A DNA stretch of 64,000 nt. Origin: Clytia hemisphaerica (lineage: Eukaryota; Cnidaria; Hydrozoa; Leptothecata; Clytiidae). The first letter of the stretch is position 1; each line of letters starts with the position of its first letter. The notes beneath the pieces were generated by a model, which saw only the letters and a program-made list of their open reading frames with translations, was not told the origin of the DNA and did not search any database. The translations under genes were made by a program, and so were the position numbers. Below, piece after piece: positions 37,292-52,200 of this stretch. Where the stretch lies: contig CACVBU010000474.1 of assembly GCA_902728285.1 (NCBI GenBank), positions 1 through 64,000 of the forward strand, read 5' to 3'.

Positions 37292-40200
37292 TATACAAGT
37301 TCAAGGCACACGAGGGCCTCTGAGAACCGGATCTTGATTACAATTGTCTTGTCTCGAATCTTTTCGGATGTTTTTTCCAAGCTTCGTTGAGTCTTTCTTT
37401 AAAGATTTTGACAGTCTTTGCCTCTACAACGTATCTTGGTAATCTATTCCAGTAATCTATACCTGTAAGTATCGGTGGACGAACTAAAATCAGTCTTTTA
37501 CCCCTCGGGAATTTTAAAATCATTTTTTTACCCCCTGGAAAAACAAAAAAACACTCTTTTAGACCTCCTGGAAATTCTGCTCAAGTCACCCCCTGGAAAT
37601 GTTCGTCCATCCCCCCCTGTATGGATATAAAATGGAATGGCCCGATACGCGATTAGTTTATAGCTACATGAAAGGAATTGGGTATGAGTTTACGAGTCTC
37701 GAATGTTTTCAAATACGCAGTCATTTGACATCAATCAAATCTGTCATCATACAAAGAATTCATAATATGCAGCACTGGAGACTCTTCTAAGAATTATTAA
37801 AAATTTCTACCCAATACGTCATTTTTTCTTTTGTTCAAGTGACGTATTTAGTGGAAAATTTTAAAAGTTCTCAGAAGACCTTCCAGTGATGCATACCATG
37901 AATAACTTCCAAAAAGAATGCAGCGAGTACAGTGAAGCAAATAAATTTATAGAAAAATATTACTAATAGAACCAATAGTACTCGAGTGAGAATTGTGGGT
38001 CTATAAAGAAACAGTATACAAGTTGAACTTACTTCAGACATGTTGGAATGGCACAGTCATTGGTCGAATTATCTGTATTGATGTAAGCTTCATGACAAGT
38101 ACAATTTCCTGGCCTGTAGGTAAAAGAAATTACTATTGGTTCTCGAGATTGTGATTTAAGTAATCATTGTCTTCTTTTTTTTTTGGGGGGGGGGGGGTTA
38201 AAATTTGCTTTTCTCAATAGTTAAACATCATTTAACTGATTACTTTTTACTGATGCTGATCACCAAACACGTTTTTATTAGACAGATAAGGGTACTCTTT
38301 TACACAGCTCTAGAATGGAGAATGATAGAGTGTATTACTTGAAACAATATTCTTCTGAGAGATTATTCTCAAAAAAAAGTTTGTATTAAAAAGAGTGTAT
38401 TAGTCAGAGATTTACTTACGCTAAACAATCGCCAAAGATGCATCCTGGACAAGAAGGAACTTCACAATTTGCACCAGTGTATAATTGTTGATTGGTGAAA
38501 GGATCAATTTTACAGCTGTAATGAATTATACAGTAATTCAATAAATAAAACTTTGTGTCGTGGTGTCGAGACAGCTGATTAGCAAAGTGGATTGAAAAAT
38601 TAGAATGCCAAAAAATAAGAATAATGCGAATCCTGCTTTCTGGAAAATGGAAAGCTACTGCAAGATGCAAACAAAAAGCTTTCGAACTCAATGAAAATAT
38701 CTGTCAGTAACGAAACGAGAGAGATTAAAAGAGGTACTACATACGAGCACGTGTCTTGTTGAATGCATTCTCCATTCTCCCACATGTGGTGATTATCAGG
38801 CGAAACCATACCGCCACAACCGCCAGTGCAAAAGAATGCGGGTGGAATGCGAATGGTCATATTTACATTCTGCATTGCTTCTGATGTTTGATGTTTCAAA
38901 TTCATCGTCGATTTGCAGCCTTTAATTCTATAAACGAGAAAATAGATAAATGATAAATTGACTTTTTCCAGCATAGTTTGGTTATGGTCATAAAGAAATC
39001 ACTTAACTAGCTTTTGTGGATACTGACCACACCAGATTATAAGACAACTAGTTTTATAGATTCAGACTTTTTGAAGAACAAATTGGTTTACAGTTCAGTA
39101 AATGCAAGTGTTGTCAAAACCTTTTACATCCAAATTTTCAAAATACCTTTTTGATGGAGGGCTTTTCCTTAGCTGTCTAGCAACTCTCAAGATAAAAGAG
39201 AACTGGCTGTATAATCTTATTTTTGAGCAGCATGAACATGTTTTAGTAGTAGAATTAAGAAACCCACTTACGTAACACTGATCAATTCAGAATCTGGTGC
39301 TGGCATATAAAACATATTTTGACCAGTGATTTGAACCTCTTTCAAGACATTGTCTTTACTGATATTGTAAGGTGCAACGTCGTCACCAAGGTACAGATAA
39401 CGCTTAGCAACTAAAGATTCTTTTCCAATGATCGTCATATTTTCCGAATAATCGATTTGCAGAAGGAGAGCTATGATGAAATTAAATCCGCTTTTACTGG
39501 GCCTTTTCATAAATTACGTCACAAACATCACTTGCCTCGTATTCAAACAATTACCATGTTGATTACGTCCCTTGAGACATTAAATGATTTTTTATGAATA
39601 GAAAGTAGTTTTAATAAAATACGCTGGGAGTTAATCACCATGGCAATAATTTCAGAACGAGGCAAGTGATATTCGTGACGTAATTTATGAAAAGGTCTAT
39701 TTGATACACCTATCAGCCCTTAGCAGTGTGTTCAGCTTTTGAGAAGACTGGTGACTACAGGGGGGTCGGTACTGAGTTGTGGGGGCCAGTGCCGGGTGGT
39801 GGTCTGATAAGGAAAGTAAAAAACAACTTAGTACATGGTACTAAGTTGTGGTTCTAATTGAAAAAAACATTTTTGCAACTTTGTATCAAGGGTCTAAATG
39901 GTGGTCTCAATACTCAATATGAGGCATCAAGTTAGTATCTGGTACTCAAAATCCTGCAAAATTACAAAGAAGGTTCTTTCACTTTCTCTTGACTTATCCA
40001 ATTTTTAAGAAAATGCAAGATAATGAGTTGAAGATAATTTCAATTCAATAATATACTTCAGTAGCTTCAAATTATTTATAGGCCCAATTGTAGACACCCA
40101 GATATTCATTCATCCAAGGAAGAATTGTTTCCAAAATTTCAGCCAGATCCAGGCTGCCTAAAAGTTTTAGCCTCGTTTTGGCGAAAAACTCGTCCCCAAG

Positions 40201-43200
40201 CCCCAAAAATCACGATTTCTGAAAAATGAAAAAAACCCCACATATATGAAAAAAACATTTTTGCAACTTTGTATCAAGGGTCTAAATGGTGGTCTCAATG
40301 CCCAATATGAGGCAAGGGTGGTACAGAGTGGTGTGGCATGTTTTGTAATACAGTGTTGTAAAGTTTTTTAGAAAATTTAAAGGAGGTGTACCAGAAAGTA
40401 CCATTACTAAGAATTAAAGGGTGGTATACCTATTTTGAGGGGGAAAATCAACTTAGTGCAGGGTACTTAACGGTGGTGTGTCATTTCTCAATGGTGATAT
40501 CAAGATTTTACCGGGTACTAAGGGGTGGTATACCTATTTAAGGGGTAGATTCAACTTAGTACCAGGGTACTAAGTGGTGGTGGTCTCAGATAAATTTCAA
40601 AAAACAAGAAAGTACAACTTTTCGGCACTGGTCCAGTACCACAACTTGGTACCCTCCCCCCTGGTAACGAAAATATAAGGAAAACTCTTCTCAATGGCGG
40701 TATCGAAAACACATATGTAGGAGTGCTCTTGTTCTACTACTCGCTCCATTGTTTGATAATTTTGAAAGTCACCGTCAACAAGAAACTCTCATAAAGACGC
40801 TCGATACTATTCGATGGAAATCTAACCCCCCCTTGAATTTCGAATTAGAGAGCGTCAACTGTACGACTGTACAAATATCCATTTTAATTTTTTGAACAGA
40901 AACAGTTTAGCAAAACATGGCTTCACGCCCTGGTCGTAGGGGGGGGCTAAAAGGTTTCAGGGCAATTGGTACCAAAGCTTGAAACCTTTTACAGACCTTT
41001 TTCAGTAAATCTTTTGTTATAAACTTAATTTGCTTTTGTTTAATTTTGATAATAAATCTTTCACTTTTTCTTTGTTTTTAAACTTTTAGGGGCCACCTAG
41101 AATAGTTTTCCAGTAGGGACCACCTAGATTCTTAGGGGCCACCTAGAACCTGGGATGAAGCCACGCAAAATCAACACTTGAAAAATAACTTACCGGAGTA
41201 GTTGGAGCGATCGTAGTTCTTATCGAAAATAACAGAATCTCCTGTCAAAGGCATGGGATGGACAATCTAAAAACAATCAAGTGAATGTTCAGTAGAATGA
41301 AAAATCTTTCTCCAAAAGCGTAAAAAAACGTCAAAAAATTGACCAAGGAACTGGATGTTTCTTAATAAAAAAGTTCATCGTCAACATGTAAAATATGAGC
41401 AATCTGATTGGCTGAAAACGCTTACACAAATCCTGTATTTCCTATTTTACACGTAAAAATACGCCTAAAAATATGACGAAAATTCTGAACAAGAAAAATA
41501 AATCCCATATGATATTGTATTCGGCACTGTACCATAACGGTATTATAAGACCTTTAAGTTGAGATTGTCATTTTGAATTTCAAAGGAAATCGTGTTTACA
41601 AGTGGAGCTCAAATTGCTGGTAGGTGCAATTGTATATTTAAAGACATTACCTGCATAAAACGGTCAATGAAACCTTGAGTACTCCAAGTCACCGAAGCGT
41701 CAATAATTCCAGCAAGGGAGGTGATGGTGGAATAAGCTGCGTCATAGATTAATCCTATCTGTAAAAGCCCTTCGTCATCCTGAAAAAAGAATGGGGATCC
41801 ATCGATAATATGTGACTTCAAATAGTTTGAACCCCGCTCTCCAATACTTAAAGGAGAGGTAGAGTCAAAAATCAAAAAATTATTAAAAGGTAGGAGAAAA
41901 AAGGAAGGGAGGGGTAAGAAATAAGAGTGGGGTAGATCTTCAAAGGGTGGGGTAAAGATATTTAAATAATTATTGAAGATGTGCTTGTTGTTTTGTTTTT
42001 TATTTCAAAACCAGTAAAATTCATAAAAAGAATGTTTTCTTAGTTCAAAAATTATGAAACATCTTTAGAATAAAAGTATTCTGATTGCAATACAGTATAA
42101 TATATTTTACTTACAGTGGGAAGGTTTCCAGTTGGCTGACCGTTCTTCTTAGCAACCTCTTGTGACATTTGAAGTAAACCCTTCAATGCACTCCAATAAC
42201 CATTGTCAAAGCCATAAGTCGCGTAGTTGGGTTTAAACATGATCGTACCTCTAAACGTCTCCATACAAGTAAGATTCTATAACCGAAAGAAGAAAAATTC
42301 AAATAACATAATAACGACAAGAAAAACTGTGGTTCAGCGTAGTCTGACAAGGATACACGTTTTTTATGAGAACAAAGTATATAAGAACATAAGGCTTCCA
42401 TGGCCAAAATATTAAGAATAAGTTAAGAACATCTTAAGGCTTTGTGGATTCTAAAACATCTTAGGAAAATGGACAAAAATACTCATAAGAACATTTTTAG
42501 ACTTAAACCTCAAAAAGTTAAGAACATTCAGAGACTTCAAAATTTTTGGATATCTTTATAAAAAAAACGTGTACTCTAGTTACTGTTCAATTTGTGTGAT
42601 ATTGGGGCGTTGATATAATTCTGCAATGGTTATCACATTATCATAATGACACTTTATAATTTCAACTCGTATTATAACGAGAATGATAAATAGATGAATG
42701 TGAAGGAACTGACCTTTATATACTATGGACCAAGTTGCTCAATCTCGGCCAAGCAAAATCTTTGATCGGAGTTTTTTGAAAAGTGGTACCCTAATGGCGG
42801 CACTACTCAATAGCGGTGTAAATGCATCGAGAGCGCTAGATCTACTTTCCTTCGAAAACATTTGATGATGTAGCACCGGTAGACATTAATTGTGTACACT
42901 GCAATGGCTTCTTTACGGGTACCAATTCAAAAAAACTTCGATCAAAGATAGCGGATATAACATCACGTCAACAATGTAAAATCGCAGTCACTTAAAAGGA
43001 GGATTATCTATCCAGGTTTTTTTATCTCGATAGACATACAGACTGCACTTACAGTAGGTCCTTGAGTACCATTACACCTTCCTTCGTTGTTGTAAGGGAA
43101 ATGATCATTCATTCCCAAGGTACCAATCCATTGATAACCATTGGCGTGTGATAAATTACGCCTGAAAAAAGGTAAAAAATAGTACTGTAAGTCTCTGTAT

Positions 43201-46200
43201 CTGACGATAGCGAATTTACCATGTGTGGACTGACTGATGCTGGAGACGTACCATACGCAAAACCCCTAATCAATTCACTAGAGGACAAAATATAGTGAAA
43301 ATCTTAGTGGTTTTTTAATTTATTTACTGTCTAAATATGGTGAAAAAGCGATCGAAATCTAAACAAACAGACCAAAGTTTGAATAGAGCCTTTTTCAATA
43401 AATTTCTGTAATCTTCGATCAAAAATTGGGTGAATTCAAAATCGACAATCGTGGAGTTGGATATTCACCGATATGAAGAGCGTGAAATGGTGATAATATA
43501 AAAAATACTTAGTAGCTTCGGCAACGATGTAGTTCAAAGCAGATCCTGTGGCTGCGTTGATGATTGTTTTGATGTTAACTTCGTGTAATTGGTCAAAGAA
43601 ACTATCCAATTTGGCATTGCTTATCACTGTGCTATTATCTTGTACCGGTGGAAACGCAATCTAAAGGCATTTCAAAACAGTGTCATTTAAAGTTTGTAAG
43701 TTTCTTTATCAAAGGAGCGAAGCGATGGAATAAAAGACATCATAGTAAGAACTTTAGCGATCGTCAAGTTTGCTTGGCTACACAATAATTCATGATATGC
43801 ACCATCGGAGAATCTTCTGAAAACTTTTAAAATTTTCCACCCAATACGTCACTAACAATAGAAAAAGTGACGTATTGGGTGGAACAAAAATAGAAAAGTT
43901 GCGTAATTTCGTGAAGTCATTGCAGTGGTGCATATCATGAATAGGTTAAACTTTCACAAAAACATACTACATCTTGAATTACCTGACCTTGCCATCTGAC
44001 CGATCAAACTTGCATTAAAACACTTTAAAAAACCTACCGGACTGTACTTGATATCGAAGATACGTGCACAATTGACAAACTCTGACGGAACACTCTCGTC
44101 TATTGATGTCACCAAAACCTTCAAACAAAAACATTAAAGTATTCTGTGAGTTATTTTTCTTTTACTGACGGAAAAATGAATAGTATAGTTTGAGCTCCAA
44201 ATGACAGTTGACAGCATTGCCAATCAAATTTTCTTTTTTCAATGGTCACATTTGCTTACAAAAATGCAACACTCAAAGCTTCTTTATTTTAATGTGATTT
44301 TTTTGGCAGAAATCAAACTCACAGGTCATGTATTCACGATAGGCATCACTTCAACGTCTACTAGCTGATTGGACTTATTTTACGCCACCTACAACCAATC
44401 AGTTGTTGAGACTATGATGTTATGTCAGAAGACATTGCTAGCTAGGAAAGGTGATAACTAGTGGCGGACTAAAAGTTCTTCGACTAAATTTTTTTCAAAA
44501 GGTATAAACCCAACTCATTGCGTTCCGACCAGTGACCTTTTGTATACCCTGGACAAAGTTTCTCAATCCCGGCCAAAAAAATCTTTGATCAGAGTTTTTT
44601 AATAGAAGCGCTACTCAATAGCTGTGTGAATGTAAATACTTTTGATGATGTAACGCCGTTATACGTTAAACGACGGATACCAACTAAAAGAAAACTCCGA
44701 TCAAAGATTGGCAGATAGCTTTCCATAGGGATATATAAAGGTCAGTAGTTCCGACTTCAAGACAAACCTATAATACATCATAACTTACCAAATTATCCCA
44801 TTTCCGTGATTTCAAAAAGTTGCAAATCATGGAATATTGATATTCATCGCTGTATCTCATTCGGACGAAATTCGGAAAACGCGTCTACAAAATTAAAAGA
44901 GAAAATGGTGGCGAATACAACTTTGAGCAGAAGATTAAAAAAATAAGTATTTCGCATAAGAAATTAGACACTGCCTCTAATCTTCACGAACCATTAAAAC
45001 TAGCCGAAGGATACAACAGTATCAAGTAGATTAAATTCATCAGAAGAGTGCTCGATGAACCAGGACCAGTGCTTTATTTTACATCTTTAATGTTTCAGAC
45101 AGTCGAAAATAATCTTTGCCCACTTTCCAAATATGACGAGGGATTTCATCTTTCTTGTATATTATGCTTCTGTACACGCATTTGATTGGTTGGTGTTTCG
45201 TCAAGGTTAGGGAGAGCCAATCAGAATGGTCAATAAATTGGTAAAAAACTCAAACAGCCATTCAGTATCTACAATCATGTACGAGAATGACGAGACAAGA
45301 GTAGAACATAAGCTTCACCCCACCCTCCCTCAGTGGCAATGTTGAAAAATCGGTTGAACGGCGATTCCAAATCAACATCTCCACGGGGAAAGGGGGGTCA
45401 TGGGGGAGATTGCATTCAAAAATAGAGCCCCAAAAAGTGAGGTTTTCAATCACAGCCACTTTTTAGCCCACAGCGTTGATATTCTTGTGGCTGCTGTGTA
45501 GTACAAAATTCTACAAAATAAGGAAATTGATGAGCTTTCCAAAAATGTGGCTCCCTTTGAAGTTGAGTGATTCAGTCTTGAAATATAAGATGGCAAAGTG
45601 AGGTCAGGTTTTGTGGCTGTATGTCATGTGGCTCACTCAACGGGTTGGCTTATATGTGCTGTCCTGCTTTAAGACTTCAATATTTTTTAACCGTTTTTCT
45701 TGGAATTGGTAGTTTGAGGTCTGATAAAGATACTTATGGGTTTAATTTGTGGCTGCAGAGTTTTCAATGGGCTTAAAACAGCTTAAAATGTGGCTTCAAT
45801 CACTAATTTATCAATTTATAAATTCCAGGTTGGGTTTGGTTTTCGAAATATGAATATTTGCAAAGCCTGATGCAAAACAAACACAATCTGACACAATACA
45901 GTGTTATTTTAAGAAAAAGTGTACATTTTGTGGCTGCAAATACCATTTTTTGTACATAAAACCTTCTGAGCTGTTACATATAAGTATTAGTTGGCATTTT
46001 TAGGGTTGGCTCATGTGCTGTCCTGCTTTAAGACTTCAATATTTTTTAACCATTTTTCTTGAATTTGGTAGTTTAATGTCTTATAAAGATACTTATGGGT
46101 TTAATTTGTGGCTGCAGGGTCTTCAATGGGCTTAAAATGTGGCTTCAATCAAAGCATATATGAAAAAATCGTCAACTTTGAGCCGCAATTCTAGCCCAGT

Positions 46201-49200
46201 GACCCAATGATTTTAGTTCCATTTTTGATATTTTGTGGATAAACCCTTTTGCTACGAGTTTCATCTGAAAAAAATGATTTTTACTCATTGAACAAATTTG
46301 TGGCTGCTGTTTTATCAACATAGTGTTTTTCTTGATTTGTGCCGCAGTTTTGGCCCATTTTACAAAATTTTTTTTTTCAACCTACTTATATCACCTTTAG
46401 AACCAATATTGTGAAGTTTCGTTTGAAAAGAGTTATTTTTAAAAAGGATATTCAAATTTCTTTTTTTTTTGCTGTTTTTGAAAACCTCGCGCAATTTTTG
46501 AATGTCATCGGGACCTTTCCATTGTTTCCCCAGCATTTCCCAGTGTTTTTCTCAAACATTAAAGTCTATGATTGTAGAATTAGAGGTATCATACCTTATC
46601 TGAATACTTCGAGTCTGTGGAACGATAATTGACCAATGGGAAATCATAACCTTGTGATACTTGAACCCAATCAGTTAAGAGATTATCATTCGATGGACCC
46701 AACATTAACATAAAGTTTAAGACCTTTTCATCGGTTTGCTAGAAAAAAATAGATAAGAATGGATAAAGAGTAAAGTATTATGAAAATTGGTTAGTATATA
46801 ACGCCAAACCTAAGCTTACTCTGAAATTAAACTGTGGAGACAAACTGTGTTACTTTTATCGCGCATGTATCAATCACATTAATATCAGAAGATGGAGAGA
46901 TTAAACTCTTTCACTGAATCCGTGATTTCTTTCATCCAAGATCTTAGATGATTGGTATGTACTTTTGTCCATGGTGAGTAGACATCTATTATAATGCGCG
47001 TTAAATGAAATCGGGATTTTTCTTCACAGCATAATGTAACATTCGCACGTTGTGATACTCATAGCCAAAATAGCGTCATCCCCCCTGCCAGTTGGGGGGG
47101 GGGGGGGGGTTACACCTTCCGAAAAGCCCCAAAAAAGGTGGGGGCTAAAGATGTTTCAAATATTTGGGGGGGACTTAATGTACTTGGGGGAGCTTAAATC
47201 TCAGCATTTAACATGGGGGCTGAATGCTTCACCTTGATGGTTGACTTCAATTACTCAAAATAAAGCTGCTGAAGCTGAAAGATTTTCGCCTGCGCCGCAA
47301 TATTTCATAGAAAACGAGCAAAATATTTTATCTTAACCTTCAAACTGCAACACAATTTACATTGAATAACCCTTTTTTAAGGAACAAACTTTTAAAAGTG
47401 TCGAGGGTCGAAATCCCTGGTGTTGCCAGAAATTTCATGAATCTTTGGAGGGGACTTAAAACTCAGGGGGGGGGCCTAATTTTTGCAACATCGAGAGGTG
47501 TTCCGATCAAATATTGCGGAAAAAGCTTAGTTAAGGGTTTCAAATAGAGGTCAGTGGTTATCGTATCGATATAGCCTCAATAAGACCATGCTTGATCACA
47601 GGGCGAAAAGCCATCTCCATCACTTTTATTTAGATGTCTTTTGTTGATCTTCATCCTTCGTCTTCTTTCTTGAAAAATTTATGTCATGTCGTCTTGAGAC
47701 ATATTTATCGTTCACTAACTCGTCCCTTATTTCTTTGTCGTTGACTAGACAAATCTGGCTTTTAGCAGCCAGTAGGAGAGTGAAATTGCCGTAAACCAGG
47801 CAAACACTAAAACGGTACTGGTTCTGAATTTTGATCACCCTATCCAGGCGGACATTGCTTTTAACTTGCACCCAACTAACTCACCCAGGTTTTAATTTGG
47901 TCTTTTTCTTGTTGCAAGTTGGCATACAGTTCATCCATTGTGTCTACTTTCATTTTAAGTTGAAATAGTGCTTTGTCTGTCAAAAAAAAACAAGAGAAAA
48001 TTGAACAATTTGAAAATACATTATTTTATATGATATAAAAAGGAGGCATGCTCTTTGTGCTCTACTCTGTAGCAGAGTGTATCTCAGGTTTGCCTACGGC
48101 AATGAATTCTGAAATCAGCCGTAGATATCTTAGCCTATACTATACGTTTTTTTAATGTTTTGAGCCCAGGTTTTCGGGCTCCAAACATTCGATTTTTTGA
48201 CGTCACTTTTAACTTTCGTCGAAGCTCCTTCAGTAGCGAGAAAATCGAATTTGCGTCAAAGCACTTGAAAGGCTTCTTTTTTTAGAAAATTATCAAAGTG
48301 GAACGCTCACTAAGATACGGAATAAAAAATCCCGATTCTTGGTGAGGTGCTCGCTATATAGATATCGGGTCTGTGTACTTAGGCTCCGACAAACCAGAAT
48401 TAACAAACTTTTATTGAAAATTTGTGTTAGCATTCACGTGGCGCAAGAGGGGGAGAAAGTTGTTCTTTCTTTTATTCTTCCGTCTGATTGGTCTTTTCGA
48501 CCTGTACAAGAGATTATTAGGCAGGTATATTTTGTTTTTGCTTTAAGCAATAATGGTGGGTTATCAGTGTTAATTTAACCTACCGTTAAGAGGGCCAGTA
48601 TTATCATATTGGAGATAATATTTGATAGCTTCCAGGGTGTCTCCTTCGATTTGCTGGCCATTGTAGTTAATAATTGGATAAACATCATCTATGGGAAAAA
48701 AGGGAAAATTATAATATTAAAGAATAGGTTTTGTTTGCAGACTAATTTTAAGGTTATCAATATCATCTTACATAGTTTTTCTTTTATAAAAACTTTATAA
48801 GAACAACGAGGCTCAAAATCGCCAAAAAATTTTATCTCAGCGGAATAGCAGTGTCTAGCACTTAACGTGAAGAGATAATTAGACGGCCCACACTTCGTCC
48901 TGCCTATTCTAATTCTGGGTTAAAGTGGGCAGAGAGTTGGCTGTCTAAAATCAATGCATTTTTTTTTTTTTGACGTTAATACAATATCTTCGTTCAATCT
49001 TGTTCAAGCAATGAATTTAACTGCCATCTTTCTCCCCACTTTTTTGCCTACCTTAACAAATAAATTTGGCAGGGCAAAAAGTGGGAGGCCTAAACCATAC
49101 CTAGGACATTCAAGCCTTCTCTTTTAAAAGCTGAGAAACGCTGAAAAAACTTACTTGTCACAACAAAATCAGGTGTGTTTGCAGATTGAATAGCCACACT

Positions 49201-52200
49201 AGAATTAGTGGTGGTTGTGAAATATACATGAATGGTTCCACTTGCTTCTGAGGTCACTGATCCTTGCCATTCAGCATAACCACGGTTCAAAGTGATCACA
49301 GCATCACTGCTGAATTTGACCATTGAATTACTGCCGTGTGGTGTCAATGTCTTTTTAAGAGAAAGGATAGGGAAATCATTAGTATTTTTACAAGATTACA
49401 CCCATTGCTTTTGATTAACAAAATAAAAAAATAGGAAAATTAGTAATCAAAAGCTCAATGGTAGTGCAAATGCCCGCGAATGGCATGGTTGTGAGTTCGA
49501 GTCTCGCTAGATCCGTTGGTTTTCCAACGGTTCTGGTGGCTGGTCAGAAAACAATATGAGAGCGACTGTATTCACTTCATTGTAATACATAAGGGAAATA
49601 TTCATGAGTAATTATACTGATTTTCAACTTATGACTTTATTGGTAAGGTAAATTCAAATACGTTACGATTAACAAGATCTCTTCATCTCTCCTCGACTAT
49701 TTTCTTAAGGGGCACCCCCTAGGGGGTAAAACTTGCTGGAAAAGCAAATTACGAGAAAAGATCAGTTATGTTATTTACAGCAAGATCACAATTTATCCAC
49801 AATTTATAAAATATTTGCCGCAAAAATATACAATCTTAAGCAATCCTTATTTTTTGGCAAACACGAAACTTACCAACATAGAATCTGGTCCTGAAGTTAC
49901 ACGTCTTCCATTTGCATCCAACATTTCTACCGCTAGTGGTCCTTTGAATTTACGGTTGATAAACTGAGTACTCATCCACTGTGGTGGTAAGATTAAGTTG
50001 ATCGATGTTCCATTTTGAGCTGTATTAGTAAAAAATCGAAAATGAGCATAGAGCAAAGCAAATCAACCACACGTTTTTTATAAGAACAAGAGCAAACTTT
50101 ACAAGAACATAAGGCTTCGATGGCCAAAATGTTAAGAACAAGTTAAGAACATTTTAAGGCTTTGCAGACTCGAAAACAGCTATTTTCTTAGGAAAATGGA
50201 CAAAAATACTCTCAAAATTGTGAAAATAAGAACATGTTAAGAACATTTTTAGGCTTAAAACTCAAAAAGTTAAGAACATACGAAGGCTTTGGATGTTCTT
50301 ATAAAAAATCGTGTAACGGGATAAGTATTGAGTTTTGAAAGTGGAAGAACATTTTGATTTCATTGGGAAACAAGGGATTTTTTTAAACATTGTGATGATA
50401 ATGATATGAACACAAAAAAACTTCGAGAAAAAATTGTTTCGTGAATTGATAAATTTTTGTTTTAATTCAAGAGATTTTAACGAAATTTATTTTACAATAA
50501 TCGGTCGGAGCTTGTAATCGTATCTTTTTAAATAATCTTAAAAAGAAATTGTAGGAGGGGAAAACTTACAAAAAACTAGTTGAAAGTGGGAAAGAATTCT
50601 TGGTACTTACCAGTGACATTGATAGGGACAATCAATACACCTCGGAAAAAATTGGGTTGATTTTCAAAATGTTGATATTTGATGTGTGTCTCGTTTGACG
50701 AAGGATGTGTCAAATAACTGCCATACGTATTGAAAACATCATAATCAACCAACATCCCTCCGGCTTTGTAAGGATGGATTTCTTTGTCCGGGAAACGTCG
50801 GTAATTTGCCAGTGGCCATTTAGAAGTGCAATTCAATTCCATATTTTCGAAAGCATCTTCTATCTCCATTGTAATGCTGGCCTGAAAGAAATTCACGAAA
50901 AACTTTAAAAGGTAAATTGTGGTACTAGAAAAACAATTAGGGGAAACAATTAAAATTCGTTAAGTAGGTGAATCGACAATGCATTTCTCGTTATTTAAAA
51001 AGTGCACAACTTATCGAACAAAATCAATTTGCTTTAAGTATGTACTAATTTTAGTTTGGCATTTTTCAACCAGTACTTCAAATCTGACATAATGTATAGT
51101 TGAAAAGATAATTCTAAGGACTAGAGTTTTTGAGAAAATTAATTCAAAAAAGTGCACACTTAAGCGAATGGACTTCAGAGATATTTCATAAAAATAATCT
51201 GATTGTAAATCAGGAATTTTCTAGCACAACGTAAATAAATTTAAAGTATTCCGTCGTACGAAAAAAATCTGCTCCACAAACAACGCTTCAAAGGGGAAGA
51301 GTGAAAATTGATTAACCTATAAGTATTACGTCTAATCTTTCTATCGAATATAGTAGGATTGAAACAGAGGTGTAAGTGACATAATATGAGTAGGAGTGTA
51401 GTTAAAATATAGATTGTAGACAAAAGGATAATAGCGAGACAGGGGTGATGATAGGGGGGATGGGATACAAACTTACTTACTCAATAAATTTTACGACTTA
51501 TCGATTCTAGTAATGTTTCAATTTTGAATTTCTTTTCAATAAGATCAAACTTGTATCACATGTAGTTGATGATTGTAAGCATGAAACTTCTACATATAAA
51601 AAAAAGTTTTGACTTATCATTATTACAAACTTACCAGCCCATTTTGGAATCTTGCAAAAATGACTTTATCATTAATAACTGACGTCACTACGTCGGCACC
51701 TTTTAAGACGGCGTCAGTTTGCGCCAACCACAAGCCGCCGACACGTTCGAACCATTTATGAGTGTAAGCCACCTGGCACATAATTTCCAAACCAGAATTG
51801 AAGCTACTTGTAATGGTATGACCAGTAGCGTTGACCATTTTCAATTGAAGAGTGAAAGGTTCATTCGCTTCGACGGAGGAGGGGGCAGGAGAAGCTAACA
51901 TGATGCGGTCAGGTTTGTATTCGTTACCTGTAAAAGAAAATTTCATTTGAAAGTTTTCAATATTGGGACCGCCGAAAAGAGTGATACGGAAACTAAGGCC
52001 CACAAGCGCATGTACAAGATAACTTACCCAAAGCTTTAACGGGTGGAATTTCAAAAGTCATTGGTGCAGTCCTTGGTGTAAACCAATCACCATAATGTCT
52101 TGGAATGATACGGATAGGACGTTCATTTGCAGGATCATTGTTGAAGGGTTTGGAGAAGAAAACACCACTGATGTACGAGTGACCGTAAATTGTTGTAGTG

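Larger units (their letters stand above)
27373..38288. repeat. Segmental duplication unit C, joined to the unique ectodomain exons
   Basis: Homology with A and B extends to ATTAGACAGATA near 38288, inside the intron between exons 21 and 22. Unique sequence begins after that, so the duplication breakpoint lies in this intron. C is enlarged by the minisatellite element (29547-31511) and the element at 37131-37643, and it lacks the inverted-repeat element that A and B carry at the matching intron. Confidence 0.9.

Noticed and set aside
37157-37390. Frames with runs of Ile
   Set aside because: Translation of a (TAA)n microsatellite.
46339-46632. 97-codon plus-strand frame
   Set aside because: It overlaps receptor exon 11 on the opposite strand and is Phe-rich from T-runs. 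No family signal.
49448-49520. Functional tRNA gene
   Set aside because: A and B boxes are present, but I cannot form a complete acceptor stem or anticodon arm. A SINE head is more likely.
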